In this document: in pieces, positions 1-9,144 of the stretch | Layout: each line of letters begins with the position of its first letter | Numbering within the stretch: the stretch's first letter is position 1 | Source of the DNA: Devosia submarina | GTDB taxonomy: Bacteria > Pseudomonadota > Alphaproteobacteria > Rhizobiales > Devosiaceae | NCBI RefSeq assembly: GCF_003056345.1 | Contig: NZ_PYWB01000010.1 | Location: forward strand, 56,869 to 120,868 | Length of the DNA: 64,000 bases | Reading direction: 5' to 3' | Translations under genes and position numbers: made by a program | Notes under the pieces: generated by a model | Told to the model about the DNA's origin: nothing | Database searches by the model: none | Seen by the model: the letters and a program-made list of their open reading frames with translations, nothing else

Positions 1-163
1 CGACGGCCTCAGCAAGGCTGAGATCGCTGTCGACCGCAAGGTGCTGAGCGATCTGGCGATCACCCAGCCCGAAGCATTCGGTGCGCTGGTTGCCAAGGCC
101 AAGGCCGCGCTTGCGTATCTCGAAGGGGTGGACGCCACCACCCACGCTCGCGTCACTGCCTGA
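1..163 (+). CDS. rplT: 50S ribosomal protein L20, C-terminal part
   Basis: The window opens inside this gene. The frame starting at base 2 reads [20 protein letters not shown], followed by an alanine-rich tail and a TGA at 161-163. This is the typical C-terminal end of ribosomal protein L20, which binds 23S rRNA early in 50S assembly. Its place directly upstream of pheS-pheT matches the common infC-rpmI-rplT-pheST order. The N-terminal part lies outside the window. Confidence 0.88.
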   Translation, partial: DGLSKAEIAVDRKVLSDLAITQPEAFGALVAKAKAALAYLEGVDATTHARVTA

Positions 164-189
164 TCCTTAGCCAAGCTGAGGCCAAATCC

Positions 190-236
190 AACGCCTTGCG
201 CTATCTCCGAAAGGGGGTAGCGCGAGGCGTTTTTGT
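190..236 (+). terminator. Rho-independent terminator after rplT
   Basis: A GC-rich hairpin has arms acgccttgcgcta (191-203) and tagcgcgaggcgt (218-230), pairing almost perfectly around a loop. It is followed directly by TTTTGTTT. It lies 27 bases after the rplT stop and should separate rplT transcription from pheS. Confidence 0.85.
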
Positions 237-276
237 TTGGTCTATAGCGGCCAAATACCCCGATAACCCCGTGAGG

Positions 277-366
277 CCTCATGGTGAGCCTGTCGAACCA
301 CGAGGTCGGGTGCTCCAAGCGTGCCACGCCCTCGTCCTTCGACAGGCTCAGGATGAGGTCTACTGA
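277..366. repeat. Interspersed palindromic repeat, family A
   Basis: Two inverted arms, cctcatggtgagcctgtcg... (277-306) and its near reverse complement (330-359), are joined by a short spacer and end in tctactga. The same unit recurs at 17911-18003. It lies in the pheS leader and creates a false 32-codon extension of the pheS reading frame. Confidence 0.75.
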
Positions 367-376
367 AAGCTTTCCG

Positions 377-1507
377 ATGTCCCTCGACCAACAGATCGAC
401 ACCCTTCGCGCCGAACTTTCGGCTGCCATTGCCGGAGCGACCGACGAAGCTTCGCTTGATGCTGTTCGCGTCAGCGCGCTGGGCAAGAAGGGCAGCGTTT
501 CAGCTTTGCTGGCGTCGCTCGGCTCCATGGCGCCCGAAGATCGCAAGAGCGCCGGCCCGGCCATCAACGGCCTCAAAGGCGAGATTGCCGGCCTGATCGA
601 AGCGCGCAGCACGGCGCTCAAATCAGCAGCGCTCGAAGCGCGCCTCAAGGCCGAAACAGTGGATATCACCTTGCCCCTGCAGCCGGCGCCGACGGCCAAG
701 GGCCGCATCCACCCGATCTCGCAGACAATCGACGAGATCACGGCCATCTTCTCGGACATGGGCTTTTCCATCGCCGAAGGGCCCGATATCGAGACGGACT
801 ATTACAATTTCACCGCGCTGAACTTCCCTGAAGGGCATCCGGCGCGCGAAATGCACGACACCTTCTTCATGAAGCCGGGCCCCGATGGGGTAAAGAAGGT
901 GCTGCGCACGCACACGTCCCCAGTGCAGATGCGGGTGATGCAGAAGACCAACGACAAGCCGCAGGCGAGCTACATCACCCCGGCGATGGACCCGCCCATT
1001 CGCGTGGTCATGCCCGGCCGCACCTATCGTAACGATAGCGACCAGACCCACACGCCCATGTTCCACCAGGTGGAAGGGCTGGTGATCGACAAGTCATCGC
1101 ATATCGGCCAGCTGCGCTGGGTGCTCGAGGAGTTCCTCAAGGCCTATTTCGAGGTGCCCAACGTCACCCTGCGCTTCCGCCCCAGCTTCTTCCCGTTCAC
1201 CGAACCATCAATGGAAGTGGACGTGCAGTGCGACCGCTCGGGAAGCGAGGTCAAGATCGGCGAAGGCAATGACTGGCTCGAAATCCTGGGCTGCGGCATG
1301 GTTCATCCCAATGTGATCCGCAATGCCGGCCTTGATCCCGATGTCTACCAAGGCTTTGCCTGGGGCATGGGCATTGATCGCATCGCCATGCTGAAATACG
1401 GCATGCCCGATCTGCGCGCCTTCTTTGACGCCGACCAGCGCTGGCTCGACCATTACGGCTTCCGCCCGCTCGACCTGCCAACCCTGTTCGGCGGCCTGAG
1501 CAGCTGA
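377..1507 (+). CDS. pheS: Phenylalanine--tRNA ligase alpha subunit
   Basis: This is the cytoplasmic alpha subunit of the (alpha-beta)2 enzyme that charges tRNA-Phe. The product begins [14 protein letters not shown], an N-terminal coiled-coil arm, and continues into the class II catalytic core. Motif 2 is seen around [10 protein letters not shown] and [19 protein letters not shown], and motif 3 around [17 protein letters not shown] near the C-terminus. The frame stays open upstream to 281, but that stretch is palindromic repeat, so ATG 377 is chosen. It gives 376 residues, close to the usual alphaproteobacterial length. pheT follows after 34 bases, suggesting one transcript. Confidence 0.95.
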   Translation: MSLDQQIDTLRAELSAAIAGATDEASLDAVRVSALGKKGSVSALLASLGSMAPEDRKSAGPAINGLKGEIAGLIEARSTALKSAALEARLKAETVDITLPLQPAPTAKGRIHPISQTIDEITAIFSDMGFSIAEGPDIETDYYNFTALNFPEGHPAREMHDTFFMKPGPDGVKKVLRTHTSPVQMRVMQKTNDKPQASYITPAMDPPIRVVMPGRTYRNDSDQTHTPMFHQVEGLVIDKSSHIGQLRWVLEEFLKAYFEVPNVTLRFRPSFFPFTEPSMEVDVQCDRSGSEVKIGEGNDWLEILGCGMVHPNVIRNAGLDPDVYQGFAWGMGIDRIAMLKYGMPDLRAFFDADQRWLDHYGFRPLDLPTLFGGLSS

Positions 1508-1541
1508 GCCCGCCCTGAGATCATCCCGAAAGACAAAAAGA

Positions 1542-3962
1542 ATGAAATTCACCCTCGATTGGCTCAAGGATCATCTCGACACCACAGCTTCGGTGGACGA
1601 GATCGGCAAGACGCTGACCACGATCGGGCTCGAGCTCGAAGGCATCGAGAACCAGGGCAAAGTGCTCGAAAAATTCGTCGTGGCGCAAGTCGTGCATGCC
1701 GAGCCGCACCCCAATTCCGACCACCTCAACATCTGCAAGGTCGACGCCGGCACGGGCGAGCTGATCGATGTGGTCTGTGGCGCGCCCAATGTCACGACAG
1801 GCATGAAGTCGGTGTTCGCTTTCCCCGGCACCTATATCCCGGGCAAGGATTTCGAGCTCAAGGGTGGCGTGGTTATTCGCGGCGCACCATCCAATGGCAT
1901 GCTCTGCTCGGCCGCCGAGCTCGAGCTCAGCAACGACCATGACGGCATCATCACCCTGCCCGAAGATGCGCCGGTCGGCGCAAAATATGTCGACTATGCC
2001 GGGATAAACGGCGTGGTGTTCGATATCTCCATCACGCCCAATCGCGGTGACGCGACGGGCGTTTATGGCATAGCGCGGGACCTTGCCGCCTATGGGTTGG
2101 GGACGCTCAAATGCACCGACATGTCGCCCGTCCCATCGGTTGGCCCAAGCCCGATAGCGCCGCTGCCGCACCAATTTGCCCAAGGCGAGCCCAAGGCCAT
2201 CCAGAAATTTGCTGGCCGCTATATCCGTGGCATCAAGAACGGCCCATCGCCCGACTGGCTGCAGCAGCGCCTGCGCGCGGTGGGCTTGCGTCCCATCAAC
2301 GCCATTGTCGATATCACCAATTGGGTATCGCTGGGCTGGGGCCGGCCGCTCCATGCCTATGACGCCGACAAGCTCAATGGCCAGCCCGTGCTGCGCAATG
2401 GGCGCAACGAGCCGTTCGATGCGCTCGACAACAAGATCTATACGCTCGACGAAACCATGACGGTGATCGCCGACGACACCGGCCCGCTCTGCCTGGGTGG
2501 AGTCATGGGCGGCATCCGCTCCGGTGTGACCGAAGAGACGGTCAATGTCTTGATGGAATGCGCCAGCTGGGACCCTGAGCTGATCGCCCGCACGGGGCGC
2601 AAGACCGGTATCGTCTCGGACGCGCGCTACCGCCTGGAACGCCACGTCGACCCGGCGCTGACCGAGCCCGGGCTGGAGTTGGCCACGCGCCTCGTAATGG
2701 AGCTCTGCGGCGGCGAGCCCATGGAGCCGGCGATCTCGGGCGAAGATGTGTTCCCCAACAGTGTGATCGAATTTCCGCTTGGCGAGATCAAGCGCCTGAC
2801 CGGGCTTGATGTGGAGCCCGCGACCGTTTCTGCGATCCTGAACCGGCTCGGTTTCGAGATCGAAGGGGCTGGCTACATCCTTTCCGTCAAGGTGCCGAGC
2901 TGGCGCCCCGACGTGACGCAGAAGGCCGACATCGTAGAAGAAGTGATGCGCATGGTGGGCGTGGACAATGTTCCGGTGGAACCGCTGCCGCGCCTCAACC
3001 ACGTTGCGCCACGCATACTGACCTCTATCCAGAACCGTCGCCGCCTCGCTCGCCGGGCTCTGGCCGCGCGCGGGCTTGATGAGGCGGTGACTTGGTCGTT
3101 CATTTCCCATGACGAGGCGGTGCGGTTCGGGGGCGGCGATGAAGGGCTGCAGCTGGCCAATGCCATTGCCTCTGATATGACCGACATGCGTCCATCCCTG
3201 CTGCCAGGCCTGCTGGCCGCTGTTCGCCGCAATGGCAATCGCGGCCGGTCCGACCTTGCGCTGTTTGAGGTAGGGCAGGTGTTCCTTAACACCAATCCCG
3301 ATGGCCAGCACACCTTTGCCACGGGCCTTCGCACCGGCACGGCAAGACTTGCGAGCAGCGGCCGCCACTGGTCTGAGAAGGCCAAGCCCGTTGGGGTCTT
3401 CGATGCCAAGGCCGATCTGGCGGCCCTTCTTGATGCGCTGGGCTATGACATCGACAAGATGCAGCTATTTGCCGATCCGGCACCCTGGAGCCATCCAGGC
3501 CGCGGCGGCCGTATCGCCCAGGGTCCAAAAACCCTTGGCTGGTTCGGCGAGTTGCACCCGGCCTGGGCGGCAGAGCTCGATATCGATGGTCCCGTCGCGG
3601 CATTCGAGCTTGATCTCGATGCCCTCCCCGAAGGGCGTAAGAAGCCGACCAAAACCAAGCCGGCGCTTGATCTCTCCGCGCTGATGCCGCTCACCCGCGA
3701 CTTTGCCTTTGTGGTGGACAAGTCGGTGACTGCCGGCGCCATCCTCAAGGCGGCCCGCGGCGCCGACAAGAACCTCATCAGGGACGTCACCGTCTTCGAC
3801 GTCTTTGAAGGATCGCATGTCGGAGAAGGCAAGAAGTCGATCGCGATCGAGGTGACCCTCCAACCGCGCGACAAGACGCTGACCGACGAGGACATCGAGA
3901 AAGTCTCCGCCGCTATCGTCGCGGCCGTCACCAAGACCAGCGGCGGCGTGCTTCGCGCCTGA
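1542..3962 (+). CDS. pheT: Phenylalanine--tRNA ligase beta subunit
   Basis: This is the beta subunit of the heterotetrameric Phe-tRNA synthetase, 806 residues, the family norm. The start MKFTLDWLKDHLDT is canonical. An EMAP/OB tRNA-binding domain spans about residues 40-150 (VVHAEPHPNSDHLNICKVD). The B3/B4 editing domain, the B5 domain and a core domain follow, and an FDX-ACB anticodon-binding domain closes the protein (PLTRDFAFVVDKSVTAG to the end). It lies downstream of pheS in the same operon. Nothing is abnormal. Confidence 0.96.
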   Translation: MKFTLDWLKDHLDTTASVDEIGKTLTTIGLELEGIENQGKVLEKFVVAQVVHAEPHPNSDHLNICKVDAGTGELIDVVCGAPNVTTGMKSVFAFPGTYIPGKDFELKGGVVIRGAPSNGMLCSAAELELSNDHDGIITLPEDAPVGAKYVDYAGINGVVFDISITPNRGDATGVYGIARDLAAYGLGTLKCTDMSPVPSVGPSPIAPLPHQFAQGEPKAIQKFAGRYIRGIKNGPSPDWLQQRLRAVGLRPINAIVDITNWVSLGWGRPLHAYDADKLNGQPVLRNGRNEPFDALDNKIYTLDETMTVIADDTGPLCLGGVMGGIRSGVTEETVNVLMECASWDPELIARTGRKTGIVSDARYRLERHVDPALTEPGLELATRLVMELCGGEPMEPAISGEDVFPNSVIEFPLGEIKRLTGLDVEPATVSAILNRLGFEIEGAGYILSVKVPSWRPDVTQKADIVEEVMRMVGVDNVPVEPLPRLNHVAPRILTSIQNRRRLARRALAARGLDEAVTWSFISHDEAVRFGGGDEGLQLANAIASDMTDMRPSLLPGLLAAVRRNGNRGRSDLALFEVGQVFLNTNPDGQHTFATGLRTGTARLASSGRHWSEKAKPVGVFDAKADLAALLDALGYDIDKMQLFADPAPWSHPGRGGRIAQGPKTLGWFGELHPAWAAELDIDGPVAAFELDLDALPEGRKKPTKTKPALDLSALMPLTRDFAFVVDKSVTAGAILKAARGADKNLIRDVTVFDVFEGSHVGEGKKSIAIEVTLQPRDKTLTDEDIEKVSAAIVAAVTKTSGGVLRA

Positions 3963-3969
3963 TGATTGC

Positions 3970-3999
3970 TGCTGCCGCCGTCGCTGATGGCGGCAGTTC
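3970..3999 (+). terminator. Short hairpin after pheT, possible weak terminator
   Basis: Perfect arms ctgccgcc (3972-3979) and ggcggcag (3989-3996) lie just after the pheT stop. No run of T follows, so termination would be inefficient. It may only mark the operon end or act as an RNA-stabilising stem. Confidence 0.3.
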
Positions 4000-4013
4000 A
4001 AACCTGGAATCAC

Positions 4014-5207
4014 ATGAGTATCACCGCCAACATTACGGGTCTGGGCCACAAGGGCGAGGGCATTGCCGAAATCGATGGCGGCAAGGTCTTCGTGCCCTTG
4101 AGCCTGCCCGGTGAGACGGTGGAGATCGAGCGGGATGGCGAGCGGGGCCATTTGATCGGGGTCCTCGAGCCCGCGCCCAATCGGATCGAGCCTTTTTGCC
4201 CCCATTTTGGCTCCTGTGGCGGCTGCCAGCTGCAGCACATGGACCGCCCCAGCTACGAGGCGTTCAAGACGGGGCTCGTTGAAACGCCACTGGGCTTTGC
4301 GGGGATCGATGCCAAAATTTCCCGCTTCATCGACGCCGCGGGCGATGGCCGCCGCCGCGCAACGCTGCATGCGCGTCGGGAAGGCGCGGGCTATATGCGC
4401 CTGCGCAGCCATCAGGTGCATGACATCGACGCCTGCCCCATCCTGGTGCCGGCGCTGGTGCGGGCGCCCGAGATTGCCCGCGCCGTAATGGATGCCATTG
4501 GCGAGGCCGATGTCAGCTTCACCGCAAGCTTGTCTGGCCTTGATGTGGCCATTCGCACGGAAAAGAAGCAGGCGCGGGCGGATCGCGTGATGCCGCTGGT
4601 GCAGCACTTCAAGCTGGCCCGGCTCGCGCTTAATGGCGAGATGGTGCTGCAGACGCAAGCCCCTCTGATCCAGATGGGGCGAGCCCAAGTGGAACTGCCA
4701 ATCGGCAGTTTTTTGCAGGCGACGGGAACGGCTGAGAATATCCTGGCCGATTATGTGCTCGGTGCCGTGGGCAAGAGCAAGAGCGTGGCCGATCTGTTTT
4801 GCGGCATCGGGCCCTTTGCCCTGCGCCTTGCCGAGAGGCGCCCGGTTTCAGCTTTCGACAGCGACAAGCCAGCCATTGCAGCGCTCGACAAGGCGCGTCG
4901 CTTCACCAAGGGTTTGCGGGAAGTGACTGCCAAGACGCGGGATTTATTTCGCGATCCGCTGACCCGGTTCGAGCTGCCCTTCGAGGCCGTGGTGCTCGAC
5001 CCGCCACGGGCCGGGGCCGAAGCGCAGGTGCGCGAAATCGTGAAGAGCAAGGTTGAGCGTGTTGTGATGATCGCCTGTGATGCGCGCACCTTCGCGCGAG
5101 ACGCAGCCATCCTGGTAACAGAAGGTTTTACACTCACCGATTTGCAGGCGGTTGATCAGTTCACACAGTCTACCCATATCGAGATTGCTGCCACATTCAG
5201 GCGGTAA
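4014..5207 (+). CDS. TrmA/RumA-family 5-methyluridine RNA methyltransferase
   Basis: This is an S-adenosylmethionine-dependent (uracil-C5) methyltransferase of rRNA or tRNA, 397 residues. An N-terminal TRAM RNA-binding domain (ITGLGHKGEGIAEIDGGKVF) is followed by a [4Fe-4S] cysteine cluster, CPHFGSCGGCQLQHM. The SAM-binding motif is DLFCGIGPFALRLA, with LDPPRAG after it. The catalytic cysteine motif is VVMIACDARTFARD, with the Cys of IAC expected to be the nucleophile. The frame opens at 3966, but ATG 4014 (MSITANITGLGHKG) fits the TRAM start and clears the hairpin. The exact target (23S U747/U1939-like or tRNA U54) cannot be told from sequence. Confidence 0.85.
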   Translation: MSITANITGLGHKGEGIAEIDGGKVFVPLSLPGETVEIERDGERGHLIGVLEPAPNRIEPFCPHFGSCGGCQLQHMDRPSYEAFKTGLVETPLGFAGIDAKISRFIDAAGDGRRRATLHARREGAGYMRLRSHQVHDIDACPILVPALVRAPEIARAVMDAIGEADVSFTASLSGLDVAIRTEKKQARADRVMPLVQHFKLARLALNGEMVLQTQAPLIQMGRAQVELPIGSFLQATGTAENILADYVLGAVGKSKSVADLFCGIGPFALRLAERRPVSAFDSDKPAIAALDKARRFTKGLREVTAKTRDLFRDPLTRFELPFEAVVLDPPRAGAEAQVREIVKSKVERVVMIACDARTFARDAAILVTEGFTLTDLQAVDQFTQSTHIEIAATFRR

Positions 5208-5314
5208 TCACAGTTTTGCTGAACAGGCAACCTGGGCGGAATCGACGCGTTCCGTACCATCACTAACATCATAGCGGCTGCGTGGGGCGGGCGTTGTTGT
5301 GAATGGAGAGACCC

Positions 5315-5725
5315 ATGCAAATTCTAAAGACTACACTGGCGATCGGCATCTTGTGTGCTGCCACTGTCACACCCCTATTCGCTCAGGAACAGGCGGCACG
5401 GCCTCGTCAGGCTGCATCGCCCGAAGGCGTTTTCGTTGACGAATGGGGTACATCCTTCAAGTTCTCGCTGTGCGGCGAGGATGGTACGAGCCTGTGTGGC
5501 GTGCTGACCAACCTTGAGGGCCGCTCGGCCACGGAAGAAAACCTGGCCTATGTGGGCCGGCAGGTGATGCAGGCGCCGCAGGTGGCGCCCAACGAATGGA
5601 AGGGTTCGCTGGAAGCCGGCGGCATCAGTGCCGAAGCAACGGTGACCCAGACCAGCCCCAATACAATCGACATCCAGGGCTGCCGTTCGATCCTGTGCCA
5701 GACCCTGACCTATACGCGGATGTAG
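5315..5725 (+). CDS. Small secreted protein, DUF2147-like
   Basis: A 136-residue protein with a clear Sec signal peptide, MQILKTTLAIGILCAATVTP, and probable cleavage after LFA. The mature part contains paired cysteines (FSLCGEDGTSLCGVLTNLEG near the start, GCRSILCQTLTY at the end), an arrangement like DUF2147 proteins, whose function is unknown. Start ATG 5315 is chosen because GGAGAG lies just upstream; the earlier in-frame ATG at 5303 is weaker. It stands alone, followed by a strong terminator. Confidence 0.7.
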   Translation: MQILKTTLAIGILCAATVTPLFAQEQAARPRQAASPEGVFVDEWGTSFKFSLCGEDGTSLCGVLTNLEGRSATEENLAYVGRQVMQAPQVAPNEWKGSLEAGGISAEATVTQTSPNTIDIQGCRSILCQTLTYTRM

Positions 5726-5741
5726 CATTCCGCTGATGCGC

Positions 5742-5777
5742 AAAGCCCCGGAGCCGCGAGGTTCGGGGGCTTTTTTG
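5742..5777 (+). terminator. Rho-independent terminator
   Basis: The stem agccccg / cgggggct closes around gagccgcgaggtt and is followed by TTTTTT. It lies 17 bases after the DUF2147-like gene and 7 bases before the end of the convergent gene, so it may serve that transcript less well. Confidence 0.8.
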
Positions 5778-5783
5778 TGCGCT

Positions 5784-6602
5784 CTAGCAGACCGTCGCGA
5801 CGCGCTCCTTGATGACGGCCAGAACCTCGTCGCCAGGGCGCTTCCACCAATTGTCCTGCGAGAAGATTTCCACTTCCTGTGGACCGAAAAAGCCGGCGTC
5901 TTCGATCATTTTGCGGATGGCCGGAAGGTCGATGACGCCGTCGCCCATCATGCCGCGATCAAGCAGCATGTCCTTGGTAGGGACGAGCCAATCGCAGATG
6001 TGGTGCGCAAAGATGCGCTTCATTCTGCCAGCGCGCCTAATGGCTTGCGCCAGGTTCGGGTCCCACCAGACGTGGTAGACATCGATGGCAACGCCGACAT
6101 TTTCGCCTAAGCTTTCGCAGATATCGAGGGCCTGGTCGATCGTGTTCACGCAGGCGCGGTCTGCGGCGTACATGGGGTGCAAGGGCTCGATGGCGATGCG
6201 CACGCCCGAGGATTTGGCATGGGGGAGCATGGCGGCAATGCCGTCGCTGACCATCCCTCGGGCACCAGGTAAGTCCTTGGAAGATCCCGGTAATCCGCCG
6301 ACGACGAGGACCAGGCAATCGGCGTTGAGCGCGGCTGCTTCATCGATGGCACGTAGATTGTCGTCGATCTGCTGTTGCCGGCCTTCGGCAGTCTCGGCGG
6401 GGAACATGCCGCCGCGGCAGACGCCGGTGACCTGGAGCTTGTTGTCACGCACGATCCGGGCCGCTTCGGGGAGACCGATGGCTGCGATCTGGTCCCGCCA
6501 GGGAGAAATGGCGGTGATGCCGGCGCGCAGGCACCCGTCCACGGCCTCGGCAAAACCCCAGACCTGGCGCGTTGTCGCAAGGTTTAGCGAAATGGCTCTC
6601 AT
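5784..6602 (-). CDS. TIM-barrel sugar phosphate isomerase/epimerase (AP endonuclease 2 fold)
   Basis: A 272-residue cytoplasmic protein beginning MRAISLNLATTRQVWGFAEA. The divalent-metal ligands expected of the xylose isomerase-like TIM barrel are visible: Glu in VRIAIEPLHPMY, Asp in VGVAIDVYHVWWD, His in RIFAHHICDWLVP and Glu in EVEIFSQDNW. Such enzymes isomerise, epimerise or dehydrate sugars and inosose or keto-sugar intermediates. Its start overlaps the stop of the DUF993 gene by 4 bases (ATGA), so the two are translationally coupled. It is the last gene of the leftward operon. The substrate is unknown. Confidence 0.82.
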   Translation of the reverse strand: MRAISLNLATTRQVWGFAEAVDGCLRAGITAISPWRDQIAAIGLPEAARIVRDNKLQVTGVCRGGMFPAETAEGRQQQIDDNLRAIDEAAALNADCLVLVVGGLPGSSKDLPGARGMVSDGIAAMLPHAKSSGVRIAIEPLHPMYAADRACVNTIDQALDICESLGENVGVAIDVYHVWWDPNLAQAIRRAGRMKRIFAHHICDWLVPTKDMLLDRGMMGDGVIDLPAIRKMIEDAGFFGPQEVEIFSQDNWWKRPGDEVLAVIKERVATVC

Positions 6603-7768
6603 GCTAGCACACTGTTAACGTTGAGCACCGCATTCATGCGCTTTACGGCCTCATCTGGGTCACCCAGGACGCGTGCCTTGTCGGCCAGGCGGAACAATTC
6701 CGCCAGGTGCTGCACGGAGCGGGCCGATTGCTGGCCGCCGATCATCTGGAAATGGTCCTGCAGCCCGTTGAGATAGGCGAGGAACACCACGCCCGTTTTG
6801 TAGAATCGGGTGGGTGCCGCAAAGATATGCCGGCTGAGCGGTACGGTAGGTTCGAGGAGATCAAAGAACTCGTTGGTGTTGCCACGACCGAGGGCAGCCA
6901 GGCCGGCGGAGGCGGCAGGGGCGACGGCGTCGAAGATGCCGAGCAGGGCATGGGAATAGCCCTGGTCATCGCCCGCGATCAAATCGGCATAGTTGAAATC
7001 ATCGCCCGTATACATCTTGACCGACGCCGGGAGGCGCCGGCGCATGGCGATTTCTTTTTCGGCCGAAAGAAGGGAGATCTTGATGCCATCGACCTTGTCG
7101 GCATTGGCAGCGATCAGGTCGAGGCAGGTGTCCATGGCAACGTCATGGTCGATATTGCCCCAATAGCCCTGAAGGGCCGGGTCGAACATCTCGCCCAACC
7201 AGTGCATGATGACGGGCTGGCGGACCTGTTGAAGGATGTGGCCATAGACCCTGATGTAATCGTCGGGCGATTTGGCAGACGCCGCAAGGGCGCGGCTGGC
7301 CATCAGGATCACGCGACCGCCTTCCTTTTCCACGAACCCGACCTGTTCTTCATAGGCGCGGATGATCTGGTCGATCGTGACGTAGGGGCCGGGGGCAAGG
7401 TGATCGGTGCCTGCACCATAGGCGATCAGCGAGTCGTCTCGCGTCCGGGCTTCGGCCTGAGAGCGACGGATCAGTTCCTGCGCATCGGTCCAGGTGAGGC
7501 CCATGCCGCGCTGGGCGGTATCCATGGCTTCGGCAACGCCGAGGCCGAGGTCCCAAAGGCGGTGACGGAATTTGAGGGTGGTGGCCCAGTCGATGGCGGG
7601 GGTTAGCCAGGGATCGTTGTTTGCGAGCGGATCGGCCACGACATGGGCCGCCGCATAGGCGATGCGGGAGAAGTCGCTCGCCTTGTGGCGGATAAAGGGA
7701 AGGGGTTCGCCCGTGAGCTGATAGGGGGTGATGGAGCGGTCGGGATTGGGCAGGTTGATGCTGGTCAT
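6599..7768 (-). CDS. DUF993 family protein, dihydrodipicolinate synthase-like aldolase fold
   Basis: A 389-residue protein recognised as DUF993, often placed near the DHDPS/NAL class I aldolase superfamily. It starts MTSINLPNPDRSITPYQL. The segment DKVDGIKISLL places a lysine where the Schiff-base lysine of that superfamily would lie, and VILMASRALA and PVIMHWLGEMFDP resemble barrel-strand ends. No DUF993 reaction is known to me. Its position between a Gfo/Idh dehydrogenase and a TIM-barrel isomerase suggests cleavage or rearrangement of an oxidised sugar, which is inference. A palindromic repeat separates it from the dehydrogenase gene. Confidence 0.8.
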   Translation of the reverse strand: MTSINLPNPDRSITPYQLTGEPLPFIRHKASDFSRIAYAAAHVVADPLANNDPWLTPAIDWATTLKFRHRLWDLGLGVAEAMDTAQRGMGLTWTDAQELIRRSQAEARTRDDSLIAYGAGTDHLAPGPYVTIDQIIRAYEEQVGFVEKEGGRVILMASRALAASAKSPDDYIRVYGHILQQVRQPVIMHWLGEMFDPALQGYWGNIDHDVAMDTCLDLIAANADKVDGIKISLLSAEKEIAMRRRLPASVKMYTGDDFNYADLIAGDDQGYSHALLGIFDAVAPAASAGLAALGRGNTNEFFDLLEPTVPLSRHIFAAPTRFYKTGVVFLAYLNGLQDHFQMIGGQQSARSVQHLAELFRLADKARVLGDPDEAVKRMNAVLNVNSVLA

Positions 7769-7799
7769 GGGAACGTCCTTGAAACTTCAAAGAACTGGA

Positions 7800-7907
7800 T
7801 GTCATCCCGGGCTAGACCCGGGATCCATCCTGAGATCGCCCAGCGATCACTGATCGGGGAAGCATCTCGGGATGGGCCCCGGCTCAAGGCCGGGGTGACA
7901 TCGTGGG
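7800..7907. repeat. Interspersed palindromic repeat, family C
   Basis: gtcatcccgggctagacccggg (7800 on) is a dyad, and a second inverted unit, gccccggctcaaggccggggtgacat, ends at about 7907. A catcctgagat / atctcgggatg segment lies between. It sits inside the leftward sugar operon, between two co-directional genes. Related units occur near 17650, 31784 and 39420. Confidence 0.7.
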
Positions 7908-7922
7908 TGTGGCGCGTTTGGA

Positions 7923-9074
7923 TCAAAACGTCAGCTTTGGCACGTCGAGCCAGCGGCGTTCGGCCCAGCTCTGGAGGCCCAGTTCGGCGAGCTGCACGCC
8001 CTTGGCTCCGGCTTCGAGGCCATAGGGCCATGGTGCGTCTTCGGCGACGTGGCGCAGGAACATTTCCCATTGCGCCTTGAAGCCGTTTTGCGCGGGCCAG
8101 TTGTCGGGCACTTCTTCCCAATCGGCAAAGAAGTTCATGGTCTGCGGCTGGTCGGGGTTCCAGACGGGCTTGGGCGTGTTGACCCGATGCTGCGTCCAGC
8201 ATTTATGGAGGCCCGCGACGGCCGAGCCATGGGTGCCATCAACATGGAAGGTGACGAGATCGTCGCGCCGGACGCGGGTGGTCCAGCTGGAATTGATCTG
8301 CGCCACGACGCCGCCCTCGAGCTGGAAGGTGGCATAGGCGGCATCATCGGTGTCGGCCTTGAAGCGGTTGCCTTTTTCATCGACGCGCTCGGGAATGTGG
8401 GTCGCGCCCAGGCACGATACGGCCTGCACTTCGCCAAAGAGATTGTCGAGCACATAGCGCCAGTGGCAGAGCATATCGAGGATGATGCCGCCTCCATCGG
8501 CCTTGCGATAGTTCCAGGATGGGCGCTGCGCCGGCTGCCAGTCGCCTTCGAACACCCAATAGCCGAACTCGCCGCGCACCGAGAGGATATCGCCGAAAAA
8601 GCCGGAATCGCGCAGCATTTTGAGCTTGAGCAGGCCCGGCAGGAACAGCTTGTCCTGCACCACGCCATGCTTGAGGCCCGAAGCGCGGGCCGTCTTGGCA
8701 AGGTTCAGCGCGACCTCGAGCGAGTCCGAGGTCGGCTTTTCGCAATAAACGTGCTTGCCAGCGGCGAGTGCCTTTTCAAGGAGCGAGGCGCGCATCAGCG
8801 TCGTGCCAGCGTCGAAAAACACGGTGTCGTCTGGGTTGGCGAGGGCCGCGTCGAGGTCGGCGCTCCAGCGGGCGATGTTGTGCTTTTTGGCGAGGCGCTC
8901 GATCTTTTCGGCGTCACGGCCCACGATAATGGGATCGACCACGAGGCGATCGCCATTGCTGAGCTGGACACCGCCCTGATCCCGGATCGCCAGAATGGAG
9001 CGCACCAGATGCTGGTTATAGCCCATGCGCCCGGTAACGCCGTGCATGATGAGCCCGAGCCTTTGATCGGCCAT
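7923..9074 (-). CDS. Gfo/Idh/MocA family oxidoreductase
   Basis: A 383-residue NAD(P)-dependent dehydrogenase. The N-terminal nucleotide-binding part begins MADQRLGLIMHGVTGRMGYN, which resembles a GxxGxxG turn. The family motif containing the catalytic Lys is GKHVYCEKPTSDSL, and the C-terminal substrate domain includes DGGGIILDMLCHWRYVLDNL. The family oxidises sugars, inositols or glycosides. It is the first gene of the leftward operon. A GGAGG ribosome site precedes the ATG, and the palindromic operator lies 24 bases upstream of the start. It is longer than the two dehydrogenases of the rightward operon, so it probably performs a separate step. Confidence 0.85.
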   Translation of the reverse strand: MADQRLGLIMHGVTGRMGYNQHLVRSILAIRDQGGVQLSNGDRLVVDPIIVGRDAEKIERLAKKHNIARWSADLDAALANPDDTVFFDAGTTLMRASLLEKALAAGKHVYCEKPTSDSLEVALNLAKTARASGLKHGVVQDKLFLPGLLKLKMLRDSGFFGDILSVRGEFGYWVFEGDWQPAQRPSWNYRKADGGGIILDMLCHWRYVLDNLFGEVQAVSCLGATHIPERVDEKGNRFKADTDDAAYATFQLEGGVVAQINSSWTTRVRRDDLVTFHVDGTHGSAVAGLHKCWTQHRVNTPKPVWNPDQPQTMNFFADWEEVPDNWPAQNGFKAQWEMFLRHVAEDAPWPYGLEAGAKGVQLAELGLQSWAERRWLDVPKLTF

Positions 9075-9097
9075 GAAATCCTCCCTCGCCGCCTTGT

Positions 9098-9144
9098 GTA
9101 ACTGATTGGTTACTTAGCTAGCGCGAGCGTTCAACGTTCGTCAA
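9098..9144 (-). promoter_or_regulatory. Promoter with palindromic operator for the leftward sugar operon
   Basis: The operator GTAACTGATTGGTTAC (9098-9113) is a GTAAC-N6-GTTAC palindrome flanked by TTAGC. Read on the minus strand, a TTGACG -35 element (9139-9144) lies 25 bases upstream of it, so the operator would cover the -10/start region and repress when bound. An almost identical sequence at 11197-11212 has the same geometry. The TetR product encoded at 9257 is the natural candidate to bind, by inference. Confidence 0.6.

Noticed and set aside
281..376. N-terminal extension of PheS
   Set aside because: These codons come from a palindromic repeat found elsewhere; ATG 377 fits the family N-terminus.
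1521..3368. 615-codon open frame on the minus strand opposite pheT
   Set aside because: It is a shadow frame of a high-GC gene; the plus-strand product is an unambiguous PheT.
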